From the NCBI RefSeq assembly GCF_022376295.1, contig NZ_CP060140.1, positions 3,786,356-3,850,355 on the forward strand: a stretch of DNA of 64,000 bases. Direction: 5' to 3'. Made by a program: the position numbers and the translations under genes. This DNA comes from Nodularia sphaerocarpa UHCC 0038. Lineage in GTDB: Bacteria > Cyanobacteriota > Cyanobacteriia > Cyanobacteriales > Nostocaceae. Below the pieces are notes generated by a model, which saw only the letters and a program-made list of their open reading frames with translations, was not told where the DNA came from and ran no database searches. Every line of letters starts with the position of its first letter. Positions within the stretch are counted from its first letter, which is position 1. This document shows positions 37,394-44,556 of the stretch, piece by piece.

Positions 37394-38145
37394 TTGGGCA
37401 AATTTAAATCAGCTGCGATCGCCCCAAAGTAAGGTTGAAAAATTGCCAAATTTTCCAGTTGCTCAAATGTACCTGTAAGCGAGTCTGGACTAAAAGCTGT
37501 GGTAATTATATACATAGACTTACCATCGAAAGCAACATGACTGATATGTTGCTCTTGGATTCCACCCTCTGGCTTCATTCCCACAAACCCATAGCGTATT
37601 CCCTGAAGTTTACCAACTAAAGCCTGTTGTGGTGGGTAAGCTGAAAACACAACTTTGTTTTTATAGGTATTTTGACGCTCTCGCAAAAAAGTAGCGTTTA
37701 AATCTGCAACCCAGGCCTTGAGTGCTGTTAATAACTTGTCTTGGTACTCAGGACTTTGATAATCTACATCAGAACCCAGAGGAATACCAGCATCTGTGAG
37801 ATTTTTTTGGAAATTGGGATTGTTTTTCACCGGGTAAACACCGATTTCCACCTTACCCAAAACTTTTCCTTCAGAGGAAACACACAGGAGGGGATCGTCT
37901 CCTTCACAAGGTGAAACTTCCCAGCCATTGGGGGTAGGTGTGTTTCCCAAAATTTGCTTCCAAGTATTTCCTTCTTTGGGAGTTATTGAAGGAGTAATTT
38001 GAGGAGAACTAGTTTGAGTCGTCATTGCTACAGGAATCGGATTTTCCACAGCCGCAGTAGAAAACCGGGGGAGAATAATTTTGGCTCCCAATGGCATTAA
38101 AGCCAATAAAATAAGACCGAGAAACAGATGATAAACGCGCAACAT
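37390..38145 (-). CDS. hypothetical protein with N-terminal membrane anchor/signal
   Basis: 251 residues. A hydrophobic N-terminus (LFLGLILLALMPLGAKIIL) is followed by a Ser/Thr/Pro linker (TTQTSSPQITPSITP). The soluble domain of about 185 residues has two Cys near 80-90 (SPCEGDDPLLCVSS) that could form a disulfide outside the cytoplasm. Its stop overlaps the HstK stop in TTAA; the genes are convergent and share no terminator space. Family not recognised. Confidence 0.75.
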   Translation of the reverse strand: MLRVYHLFLGLILLALMPLGAKIILPRFSTAAVENPIPVAMTTQTSSPQITPSITPKEGNTWKQILGNTPTPNGWEVSPCEGDDPLLCVSSEGKVLGKVEIGVYPVKNNPNFQKNLTDAGIPLGSDVDYQSPEYQDKLLTALKAWVADLNATFLRERQNTYKNKVVFSAYPPQQALVGKLQGIRYGFVGMKPEGGIQEQHISHVAFDGKSMYIITTAFSPDSLTGTFEQLENLAIFQPYFGAIAADLNLPN

Positions 38146-38323
38146 TTTTCGTGATAATCCTGAGCCAGAACTTGCAGACTAATTCTATCCACTACACCTT
38201 GTGAGTATACAAGAAGATCATAGGGGGGCAAAGCCTTGCTCCCCTAAAAACTGTTAGTGCTGCCAGACATTCAAAAATAAATTATATCCGCTACGCTAAC
38301 ATTTTTTTTCTGAGCAATTGCTA

Positions 38324-39178
38324 TTATTCACCAGAAAACTTTGCTAATAACTTTTCTGCGGTTTCACATAAGACTTGGTGATGCTCACCATTACTCGCCA
38401 GCAAACCACCCCACTGATTAATATCCCCCGTATTGTATGCCAATAAACTGCCATCGAAATGAGTAAACTGACCACCAGCTTCTGTTAAAATTAATTCGGG
38501 TGCGGCTATATCCCAATCTTTAGGGGCGGATTTCCCGGAAAGAGAAACATAAACATCCGCCTGATGTTCGAGAATGGCGACAATTTTGCACCCTATACTG
38601 CCTACAGATTTGTAATTTTGACAAGGAAAGTTTTGTAATAAGTAATCTAAAGATTCATTGCGATGAGAGCGACTGGCAACTACAGTTAAATCTTCGACAC
38701 GCTTACCTGATGAGACTTGAATGGGAGCAAAGCCATTGCGGGTTTCCACAAATGTACCCCCGCCTTTGGTAGCAAAGTATAACTTTTCGGTTTCCGGGAC
38801 AGCAACTACTGATAAAATTGGACGTGTGTCTTTAACTAAAGCGATGTGAATAGCATACTCCCCAGTTTTTTCAATAAAGTCTCGTGTACCATCTAAAGGA
38901 TCAATAATCCACACCCATTCAGAGGATTCTTTTCCGAGGTGTGATTGATAGGTTTCTTCGCTAATATAGGCAAAATCGTCATTACCCAAAGCGGCTTGTA
39001 ACTTTTCCAGAATATATTGACTCACGGCTACATCTGCAACAGTGACAGGCTCATTCTGTTTGTACTGTATATCTAAATTCGGGTCTTTTGCAGTGCCGTG
39101 GTAATAAGCCCTTAGTATATCTGATGCACCCCAAGTTACTTCACGAGCGATCGCTAATATTTCTTGTAAATCTTTCAT
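38324..39178 (-). CDS. inositol monophosphatase family phosphatase, CysQ-like
   Basis: 284 residues. The metal-site motifs of the Li-sensitive phosphatase family are present: YISEETYQS, WIIDPLDGTRDFI and WDIAAPELILTEAGG. KQNEPVTVADVAVS is the family's early motif. The domain spacing and VSSGKRVEDL suggest 3'(2'),5'-bisphosphate nucleotidase (CysQ), which clears PAP from sulfate assimilation, but inositol or fructose bisphosphate cannot be excluded. A PfkB kinase gene lies 170 bp upstream on the same strand, behind a repeat. Confidence 0.85.
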   Translation of the reverse strand: MKDLQEILAIAREVTWGASDILRAYYHGTAKDPNLDIQYKQNEPVTVADVAVSQYILEKLQAALGNDDFAYISEETYQSHLGKESSEWVWIIDPLDGTRDFIEKTGEYAIHIALVKDTRPILSVVAVPETEKLYFATKGGGTFVETRNGFAPIQVSSGKRVEDLTVVASRSHRNESLDYLLQNFPCQNYKSVGSIGCKIVAILEHQADVYVSLSGKSAPKDWDIAAPELILTEAGGQFTHFDGSLLAYNTGDINQWGGLLASNGEHHQVLCETAEKLLAKFSGE

Positions 39179-39222
39179 AATTTTGCCTTACTGAGGAATG
39201 CGGATTTCATAAAATACACTAA

Positions 39223-39262
39223 CCTCACCCCCAACCCCTCTCCTTAGTAAGGAGAGGGGAGA
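39223..39262. repeat. CCTCTCCTTAGTAAGGAGAGG hairpin repeat
   Basis: CCTCACCCCCAACCC leads into a 9-bp stem CTCTCCTTA/TAAGGAGAG. It belongs to the family at 31688 and lies between the phosphatase and PfkB genes. Confidence 0.85.
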
Positions 39263-39348
39263 GTTTGAACAAATTCAAAGGCGAGGTGAAGTCAAAAACC
39301 AGAGTTGGATGTGATTTAATTCATTTTATCTGTCTACATCTGTGGAAA

Positions 39349-40230
39349 TTAACTCTTAACAGCACATTCCATCCAACGACGCGTACCAAAAAATTGACAA
39401 GAATTAGCAGCAATTTTAGCAGCCTGTGCGAGAGCATCAGTAAAACTTGTCTGTAAAATATAATGACAGAAAGCACCGTGAAAAATATCTCCAGCCCCAA
39501 GGGTATCAACCGGCTGAATTTGGGGTACATCCACAGCACCGCTTTGAGTGGAAGATAAATATGCAATGGGGTTTTCCCCGTGGGTAATGGCGATGTAGGG
39601 AATGTTGAATGCACTCAGGTAAGTAAACACCTCAGCTTCAGTGTAGCAGTTAGGGGGATAGAAATTTGCCGAACACAGGGCATAATCCACAAAAGGCAAA
39701 ATTTGCTCAAATCCTGGTTTCCAACTACCACCGTCAATAACTATGGGGATATTTGCAGCTTGAGCCATTTCGGCTATGCTAAGGCTAACAGCCATCTGAT
39801 GCCCATCAATTAAAACAATATCAATATCTTGTAAAATATCCGGCGGGATAGATGTATTACTGGCTTGACTTTTGGCAGCATTTATGGAAACCACCGCGCG
39901 TTCACCTGTGCCTTGGGTAATAATGATTGAAGATACAGGTGGTGCTGTACTCATGGTAGGTTGAAGATCAGCGATCGCCACTTGATAATTAGCCAAATCT
40001 TCCCGAATCAGTTGCGTCATCGCATGAGAACCCAGCACACCTAAAACTTGAGTTTGATTACCTAAATAACTAAAGGTAACAGCAGCGTTGGTAGCTGGAC
40101 CACCAGCTGCTAAAGTATAATCAGTAGCGACAATTTTCTGATTATTTCTAGGAGCAGAATCAGCGAGGTAAATTAAATCCAAGGTGACTAAACCCACAAA
40201 TAACCCACGCTGGGATTTAATATTATTCAT
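39349..40230 (-). CDS. PfkB family carbohydrate kinase
   Basis: 293 residues. PfkB signature 1 lies near the N-terminus (LAAGGPATNAAVTFSYLG) and signature 2 near residue 245 (DTLGAGDIFHGAFCHYIL), with the catalytic Asp in GAGD. LVTLDLIYLADS starts the fold. Substrate (ribose, adenosine, fructose) cannot be told. The start, ATG at 40230, gives MNNIKSQRGLFVGL. Confidence 0.9.
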   Translation of the reverse strand: MNNIKSQRGLFVGLVTLDLIYLADSAPRNNQKIVATDYTLAAGGPATNAAVTFSYLGNQTQVLGVLGSHAMTQLIREDLANYQVAIADLQPTMSTAPPVSSIIITQGTGERAVVSINAAKSQASNTSIPPDILQDIDIVLIDGHQMAVSLSIAEMAQAANIPIVIDGGSWKPGFEQILPFVDYALCSANFYPPNCYTEAEVFTYLSAFNIPYIAITHGENPIAYLSSTQSGAVDVPQIQPVDTLGAGDIFHGAFCHYILQTSFTDALAQAAKIAANSCQFFGTRRWMECAVKS

Positions 40231-40318
40231 TTGTGTACCCTAGCTCTTAAGGACTGACAAATCAAAAAACATCCCAAATTTTTTTGTGGGATAGGAGTTC
40301 TCACTCTTGGAATATTTA

Positions 40319-40345
40319 GGGCGGGCAAGATGCCCACCCCACAAG
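40319..40345. repeat. GGGCGGGCA-AGA-TGCCCACCCC hairpin repeat
   Basis: GCGGGCA/TGCCCAC stem followed by CCCACAAG; the same core, inverted, occurs three times in the array at 41765-42066. It is 40 bp before the rsmI start. Confidence 0.8.
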
Positions 40346-40384
40346 ATGGATAATTGATTTATTGGAAATCTTATTTTTTCACTC

Positions 40385-41284
40385 ATGCAGACTGATCCCA
40401 AACCAGGAACACTTTACATCGTCGGTACACCAATTGGCAACCTGGAAGATATCACCTTTCGGGCGGTGCGAATTTTGCAAACGGTAAATTTGATTGCAGC
40501 CGAAGACACTCGCCACACAGGGAAACTGCTACAGCATTTTCAAATTAAAACACCGCAGATAAGTTATCACGAACACAATAGCCATAGCCGCATCCCGGAA
40601 TTATTAGAGTATATGGCAAATGGGCAGGCGATCGCTCTAGTCAGTGATGCCGGAATGCCGGGAATTTCTGATCCTGGTTATGAATTGGTAAAAGCTTGTG
40701 TTGAGGCGGGTGTAACTGTTGTACCTATTCCGGGCGCAAGTGCAGCAATTACGGCTTTAAGTGCAGCCGGTTTACCTACAGACAAATTTGTTTTTGAAGG
40801 CTTTCTCCCAGCCAAAGGGCAGAAACGCCGTGAATACTTAGAATTGATTCAGGCAGAATCCCGCACTTTAATTTTCTACGAATCACCGCATCGGTTACGA
40901 GAAAGTTTACAAGACTTTGCAACTGTTTGGGGAGGCGATCGCCAAATTGTGCTGGCAAGGGAGTTAACTAAATTATACGAGGAATTTTGGCGGGGAACCA
41001 TTGCCGAGGCGATCGCTCATTACAGCCAACGTGAACCCCAAGGCGAATATACCCTAGTTGTCGCCGGAATTACCGCCAGTCAACCCCAACTCACAGAAGA
41101 ACAATTAAAAGCCGAATTACATCAGATTATCAGTCAGGGAACATCGCGATCGCAAGCCAGCCGTCAATTAGCAAAAATGACCGCTCTACCTCGTCGTCAA
41201 CTTTATCAACTAGCGCTTTCCTTAGTGATCAATGATCATACCAATGAAGCCACATCAGATAATGCCGATTTGAAAACCGTATAA
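40385..41284 (+). CDS. rsmI: 16S rRNA (cytidine(1402)-2'-O)-methyltransferase
   Basis: 299 residues of the tetrapyrrole-methylase fold: GTLYIVGTPIGNLEDITFRA at the start, AAEDTRHTGKLL, ISYHEHNSHSRIPELL, VSDAGMPGISDPGYELV and PIPGASAAITALSAAGLPT are RsmI hallmarks. FYESPHRLRESL is also typical. It methylates the 2'-O of C1402 in the ribosomal P site. The C-terminal extension (SQGTSRSQASRQLAKM) is normal. Confidence 0.95.
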   Translation: MQTDPKPGTLYIVGTPIGNLEDITFRAVRILQTVNLIAAEDTRHTGKLLQHFQIKTPQISYHEHNSHSRIPELLEYMANGQAIALVSDAGMPGISDPGYELVKACVEAGVTVVPIPGASAAITALSAAGLPTDKFVFEGFLPAKGQKRREYLELIQAESRTLIFYESPHRLRESLQDFATVWGGDRQIVLARELTKLYEEFWRGTIAEAIAHYSQREPQGEYTLVVAGITASQPQLTEEQLKAELHQIISQGTSRSQASRQLAKMTALPRRQLYQLALSLVINDHTNEATSDNADLKTV

Positions 41285-41398
41285 TTACTGTTTTCTACTT
41301 AAATTAAGTAAAATAAAATTTTAGTAAAATCCAGTATTTTGAAAAAAACTCCCATATAATTAAGTGTATCATTTGGTTCATCTACTCAACAACAAAAT

Positions 41399-41740
41399 AT
41401 GGGCAGGCTTTTAATCAAAATCATAGGTTTAAGTCTACTTCTTGTAGGCATCTACTTTTTTGCTCAAAACATCATCTTTGTCAGCAGTTACTATTCCTTT
41501 TACCAGCGATTTCCCGCCACTCTCTCAGGTTTAGCAATCATCTTAGGAATCTTTTTACTGTTGTTCTTCCGTAGGGAAACTGGTAATGTAGGATATTTCT
41601 TGCTAGCTATTGGCTTAGTGTTAGTTTTCTTTAACGGGCGCGTATTTTTTAAACCCACCAGCTTGTGGAATTTGTTAGTGGCTTTAGGCGCATTAATATC
41701 TGGATATCAATTATTAAATACTGGTAAAGTCCGCTTTTGA
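41399..41740 (+). CDS. small membrane protein, unrecognised
   Basis: 113 residues, three to four hydrophobic segments (IIGLSLLLVGIYFFAQNIIFV; LSGLAIILGIFLLLFF; VGYFLLAIGLVLVFFNG; WNLLVALGALISGYQLL) with charged residues only in the loops (RRETG, KVRF). A conserved cyanobacterial type is likely. It lies 114 bp after rsmI, with a probable promoter between. Confidence 0.7.
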   Translation: MGRLLIKIIGLSLLLVGIYFFAQNIIFVSSYYSFYQRFPATLSGLAIILGIFLLLFFRRETGNVGYFLLAIGLVLVFFNGRVFFKPTSLWNLLVALGALISGYQLLNTGKVRF

Positions 41741-41764
41741 ATATAGGTTTTGAGAGTAGTAATT

Positions 41765-42066
41765 ATATACAGCGCTTTACAAGTAAATCAAATACACACC
41801 TTAATCTGATAAATCTTGTGGGGTGGGCAAAGATACCTGCCCTTGTCTACTTCACTCAGATTAAATATACAGCGCTTTGCAAGTAAATCAAATACACACC
41901 CTCATCTGATAACTCTTGTGGGGTGGGCATCCTGCCCGCCCTTGTGTACTTCAGTCAGATTAAATATACAGCGCTTTGCAAGTAAATCAAATACACACCC
42001 TCATCTGATAACTCTTGTGGGGTGGGCATCCTGCCCGCCCTTGTGTACTTCACTCAGATCAAATAT
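41765..42066. repeat. three tandem copies of a 99-100 bp repeat
   Basis: Copies start (ACAGCGCTTT-aligned) at 41769, 41869 and 41968: periods 100 and 99 bp. Each reads ATATACAGCGCTTT, AAGTAAATCAAATACACACC, CTTGTGGGGTGGGCA, TGCCCGCCCTTGTGTACTTC, TCAGAT. Copies 2 and 3 are almost identical; copy 1 is more diverged. A related single element lies inverted at 51672-51784. Confidence 0.92.
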
Positions 42067-42248
42067 GCCGTTGATAATAATATTCTTTATTGCGCTTTTT
42101 GTCAAGTTTTTTAGTATAGGTGCGCTTGTATTGTAGCTTCGACTACATAAAATAGAGAAGAAAGGACTGAAGTCCTGACTACGAACCTTTAACTAAATTT
42201 GAGGCTAAAATTACAATTGAAAATATTGACTATGAGGATACAGCAAGA

Positions 42249-42425
42249 ATGACCCAAGTCGTTCCAGGAGAAAACGAAGGTATTGATTCAGCTTTGCGTC
42301 GGTTTAAACGCCAAGTCTCTAAAGCTGGTATATTAGCTGATGTCAAATTCCACCGACACTTTGAAACGCCTTTGGAAAAGCGCAAGCGTAAACTAGTATT
42401 AGCTAGACGCAATCGACGTTTTTAA
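42249..42425 (+). CDS. rpsU: 30S ribosomal protein S21
   Basis: 58 residues, below usual ORF cut-offs. ATG at 42249: MTQVVPGENEGIDSALRRFK, then RQVSKAGILADVK and the basic end EKRKRKLVLARRNRRF. This is the S21 pattern, including ENE at positions 8-10, and the length is normal for cyanobacteria. It binds the 30S platform near the anti-Shine-Dalgarno helix. A GAGG lies 11 bases upstream. A strong hairpin separates it from the convergent pth gene. Confidence 0.95.
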   Translation: MTQVVPGENEGIDSALRRFKRQVSKAGILADVKFHRHFETPLEKRKRKLVLARRNRRF

Positions 42426-42495
42426 TCAACCTATTTGGGCGGAACTTCAAATAAGCAATAGCACCTTGCTTGATATTTTTATATAAAATTCATTG

Positions 42496-42530
42496 ATATA
42501 CCCCCACCCCATTAAGAGGTGAGGGTATAT
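42496..42530. terminator. bidirectional terminator between rpsU and pth
   Basis: ATATACCCCCACC (42496-42508) pairs with GGTGAGGGTATAT (42518-42530), 12 of 13 positions, around a 9-base loop. T-rich sequence flanks both sides. Confidence 0.75.
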
Positions 42531-42551
42531 TACTTTAACCAAACATAAGAC

Positions 42552-43181
42552 TTATGAAGAAAGTTCGACAGTGCGGCTATTACAACGATTCATCGCCTTT
42601 TCTACTCCTTGTTTGAGGCTAAATTCTACACACTCAACCACAAACTGAAGTAGCAGAGATATCAGTTGAGTTTCAGCAGCAGAAAATCTCCCTAAAACAT
42701 GAGAGATGGATTCGGAATTATCGCTATCATTTGGTTTACCAATGCCGATGCGTAAACGGGGGAAGTGTTGAGTGTTAAGATGAGAAATTGCACTCTTCAT
42801 ACCATTGTGTCCCCCAGCCGAACCAGACAACCGTAAACGAGTCTTACCCAAAGGTAAATCCATATCGTCATAAATCACCAGCACAGACTCTGGCGGCAAT
42901 TTATACCAACTAGTCACCGCTTGAATTGACTGTCCAGAGCGATTCATATAAGTCAACGGTTTCAGCAAGCGGATTTTACCGCTACCCGGCGCTATTCCCT
43001 CACCATACTCACCCTGAAACTTGCGATTTTCCCCTAAAGGAATACGCCAAGCACGAGAAAGTGCATCTATAGCAGCAAAGCCAATATTATGGCGTGTTTG
43101 GTCGTACTTCGGCTCTGGATTTCCTAACCCGACAATTAATTGCGGAATTAGCAAAGATGGTTTTGTAACAGCTTCTGTCAT
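42552..43181 (-). CDS. pth: peptidyl-tRNA hydrolase
   Basis: 209 residues from the ATG at 43181 (MTEAVTK), with AGGC seven bases upstream; a TTG at 43196 would add five. Active-site motifs: LIVGLGNPEPKYDQTRHNIGF (catalytic His), TYMNRSGQS, YDDMDLPLG and GSAGGHNGMKS. It recycles stalled peptidyl-tRNA. The tail beyond residue 190 (FSLKQGVEKAMNRCNSRTVE) is a normal cyanobacterial end. Followed upstream by repeat DNA and tatA. Confidence 0.95.
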   Translation of the reverse strand: MTEAVTKPSLLIPQLIVGLGNPEPKYDQTRHNIGFAAIDALSRAWRIPLGENRKFQGEYGEGIAPGSGKIRLLKPLTYMNRSGQSIQAVTSWYKLPPESVLVIYDDMDLPLGKTRLRLSGSAGGHNGMKSAISHLNTQHFPRLRIGIGKPNDSDNSESISHVLGRFSAAETQLISLLLQFVVECVEFSLKQGVEKAMNRCNSRTVELSS

Positions 43182-43245
43182 TTTGCCTAAAATCAATTTC
43201 TTCGCAGCACCTCCCCTAACTTACTGGGGAAGAACCAGCAGCTTT

Positions 43246-43325
43246 GTAGGGTGTGTTGTCGCGTAGCGCAACGCACCATTCCAGATTCTCGGTGCGTGAG
43301 GACTAAAGTCCATAACGCACCCTAC
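43246..43325. repeat. 80-bp palindromic repeat, copy 2
   Basis: GTAGGGTGTGTTGTCGCG ... AACGCACCCTAC, with inner GAGGACTAAAGTCC. Same family as 31560-31639. Confidence 0.9.
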
Positions 43326-43360
43326 TGGCGTGACACAGCTAATTTTGTGCATAATAAATA

Positions 43361-43437
43361 TTGTGGGGTCGACTTCTAGCCCGCCCAGAACAGGCAAGAC
43401 TTGTACTGAGCTTGTCGAAGTATGCCTGTTCCACAAG
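43361..43437. repeat. TTGTGGGG...CCACAAG repeat with nested ACTGAGCTTGTCGAAGT
   Basis: The outer pair TTGTGG/CCACAA and inner AACAGGCA/TGCCTGTT bracket the 17-base element at 43405-43421. The same arrangement is disrupted by an additional insertion at 62318. Confidence 0.8.
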
Positions 43438-43472
43438 ATAAACATAATGCACTACTTTAAGCTTGCCACGCC

Positions 43473-43518
43473 ACTACCCAAATAAAAGGTTTTTAGACTT
43501 GTGTGTACTCCGTAGCCT
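43473..43518. repeat. 45-bp dispersed repeat, inverted copy 2
   Basis: CTACCCAAAT, GTTTTTAGACTTGTGTGTAC, GTAGCCT: reverse complement of 31519-31563. Its end overlaps the first two bases of the tatA stop codon. Confidence 0.8.
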
Positions 43519-43789
43519 AAGTCATAGGGGAAGAACCAGCAGCTTCTTTTTCAGATTTAGCGGCTTCCAGATGCTTGGTTTCCAGTTCAGCAGAAGTTTT
43601 CACAGCTTGTTCGATTTGTTCAGCTTCCCGTTTAAACTCGCTTTGAAATTCATTAGAAGCTTCTTGAAAACCGCGCACTGCTTTGCCGAAACTACGACCA
43701 ATTTCTGGTAACTTCTTCGGTCCAAAGATTAACAAAGCCACTACCATAATTAGACCCATTTCCGGCAGACCGATACCAAATACATTCAT
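43517..43789 (-). CDS. tatA: TatA/TatE family twin-arginine translocase subunit
   Basis: 90 residues from the ATG at 43789 (MNVFGIGLPEMG); upstream in-frame codons to 43822 are not protein-like. One membrane helix (LIMVVALLIFG) precedes the hinge PKKLPEIGRSFGKAVRGF, the TatA signature, then an amphipathic, charged tail (EFKREAEQIEQAV). It forms the translocation pore for folded proteins in thylakoid and plasma membranes. The 3' end appears rebuilt by repeat insertion: the final MT-stop is next to a repeat copy. It is downstream of psbH on the same strand, behind a terminator. Confidence 0.9.
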   Translation of the reverse strand: MNVFGIGLPEMGLIMVVALLIFGPKKLPEIGRSFGKAVRGFQEASNEFQSEFKREAEQIEQAVKTSAELETKHLEAAKSEKEAAGSSPMT

Positions 43790-43888
43790 GCGGTTTCTCC
43801 TATAAATATGCAATAGGGTCAAGCTTGGCTCTCCTCATCTATACCATGCTGACTTAATTTAAGGCTAACGTTTTTGGGATCAAACCTA

Positions 43889-43912
43889 TAAAAAAACCCG
43901 GACAAGCCGGGT
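43889..43912 (-). terminator. rho-independent terminator of psbH
   Basis: On the minus strand ACCCGG, loop CTTGT, CCGGGT, then seven T. The stem is perfect, 6 bp. It lies 20 bp after the psbH stop and before tatA. Confidence 0.9.
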
Positions 43913-43931
43913 AAAGGTTCGCTGTATTCAG

Positions 43932-44135
43932 TTAGCCGCCTAAACTGCGCCAATCCACCATTACGTCCTGAATTAACAGAGACTTGTTGTAAACTTGCAG
44001 AATAATCAGCAAAAATACGAAAAATAGGAGCATAAAAACACCCATTACAGGTGTAGTACCCCAACCCGGAGATACCTTACCGTACTCAGAGTTTAAAGGT
44101 TTCAGGATATCTCCTAACCTAGTTCGTTGTGCCAT
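43932..44135 (-). CDS. psbH: photosystem II reaction center protein H
   Basis: 67 residues: MAQRTRLGDILKPLNSEYGK, then GWGTTPVMGVFMLLFFVFLLIILQ, one membrane helix, and the lumenal tail NKSLLIQDVMVDW. Length and sequence are those of cyanobacterial PsbH, a subunit of the PSII core near CP47 that is needed for stability and QA-QB electron flow. Divergent from psbN, as usual. Confidence 0.97.
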   Translation of the reverse strand: MAQRTRLGDILKPLNSEYGKVSPGWGTTPVMGVFMLLFFVFLLIILQVYNKSLLIQDVMVDWRSLGG

Positions 44136-44193
44136 AGTTCCCCTAAGATTCAGTTACCAAAGCTTTTTTTCATCTTCTGGTAATATTCTACTA

Positions 44194-44328
44194 TCATGAA
44201 GCACCTGCTTGATAAATTGCGTCAGGCAAAATAAATTGAGTCAGTGTCAGCGAAACAAATGTTATAATAATTAAGCCCAGGCACGTAATTGTGCCAATTG
44301 GGGCAGAAACCCAAATAATAACACTCAT
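44194..44328 (-). CDS. possible 44-residue hydrophobic protein between psbH and psbN
   Basis: From the ATG at 44328: MSVIIWVSAPIGTITCLG, LIIITFVSLTLTQFILP, DAIYQAGAS, TGA. One or two membrane segments could form. It ends 58 bp before psbH on the same strand, and the start is 34 bp from psbN. There is no clear ribosome site, and the DNA must also carry promoters for psbH and psbN. It may be a real small subunit or a chance frame. Confidence 0.3.
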   Translation of the reverse strand: MSVIIWVSAPIGTITCLGLIIITFVSLTLTQFILPDAIYQAGAS

Positions 44329-44362
44329 AATTAATCCCAAATTTATGGAACAACTTATGGCT

Positions 44363-44494
44363 ATGGAACCCGCAACAATTATTAGTATTTCCGTTGGCGC
44401 AGCTTTAGTTGCTGTCACCGGTTTTGCCATCTATATGTCCTTCGGTCCTCCTAGCAAGCAGTTAGCAGATCCTTTTGAAGACCACGAAGACTAG
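44363..44494 (+). CDS. psbN: PsbN family protein
   Basis: 43 residues from the ATG at 44363 (MEPATIISIS); ATGs further upstream (44345, 44357) are in frame but outside the conserved protein. One membrane helix (GAALVAVTGFAIYMSF) and the fixed end GPPSKQLADPFEDHED identify it. PsbN is not a PSII subunit but helps assemble it. Length is exactly the norm. It is divergent from psbH. Confidence 0.96.
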   Translation: MEPATIISISVGAALVAVTGFAIYMSFGPPSKQLADPFEDHED

Positions 44495-44556
44495 CGCCGC
44501 CGTGAAGTCAAAAGTTTACCCTGAGCGCAGCCGAAGGGTCAAAAGTCAAAACTGTA

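Larger units (their letters stand above)
43226..43545. repeat. composite repeat insertion bounded by 19-bp direct repeats at the tatA end
   Basis: GGGGAAGAACCAGCAGCTT occurs at 43226-43244 and again at 43527-43545, the second inside the tatA gene. Between them lie, in order, an 80-bp GTAGGGTG palindrome, a GTGGGG...CCACAAG repeat carrying ACTGAGCTTGTCGAAGT, and an inverted copy of the 45-bp repeat from 31519. Confidence 0.8.

Noticed and set aside
41816..42136. A 106-codon plus-strand ORF with repeated peptide units
   Set aside because: It is the 99-bp tandem repeat read in one of its frames; the peptide repeats follow the DNA period, and there is no ribosome site.
42230..42412. A minus-strand 60-codon ORF
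   Set aside because: It is the antisense of rpsU, which is clearly the real gene.
44291..44362. Longer start for psbN
   Set aside because: PsbN has a fixed 43-residue length starting MEPAT; upstream codons are leader DNA.
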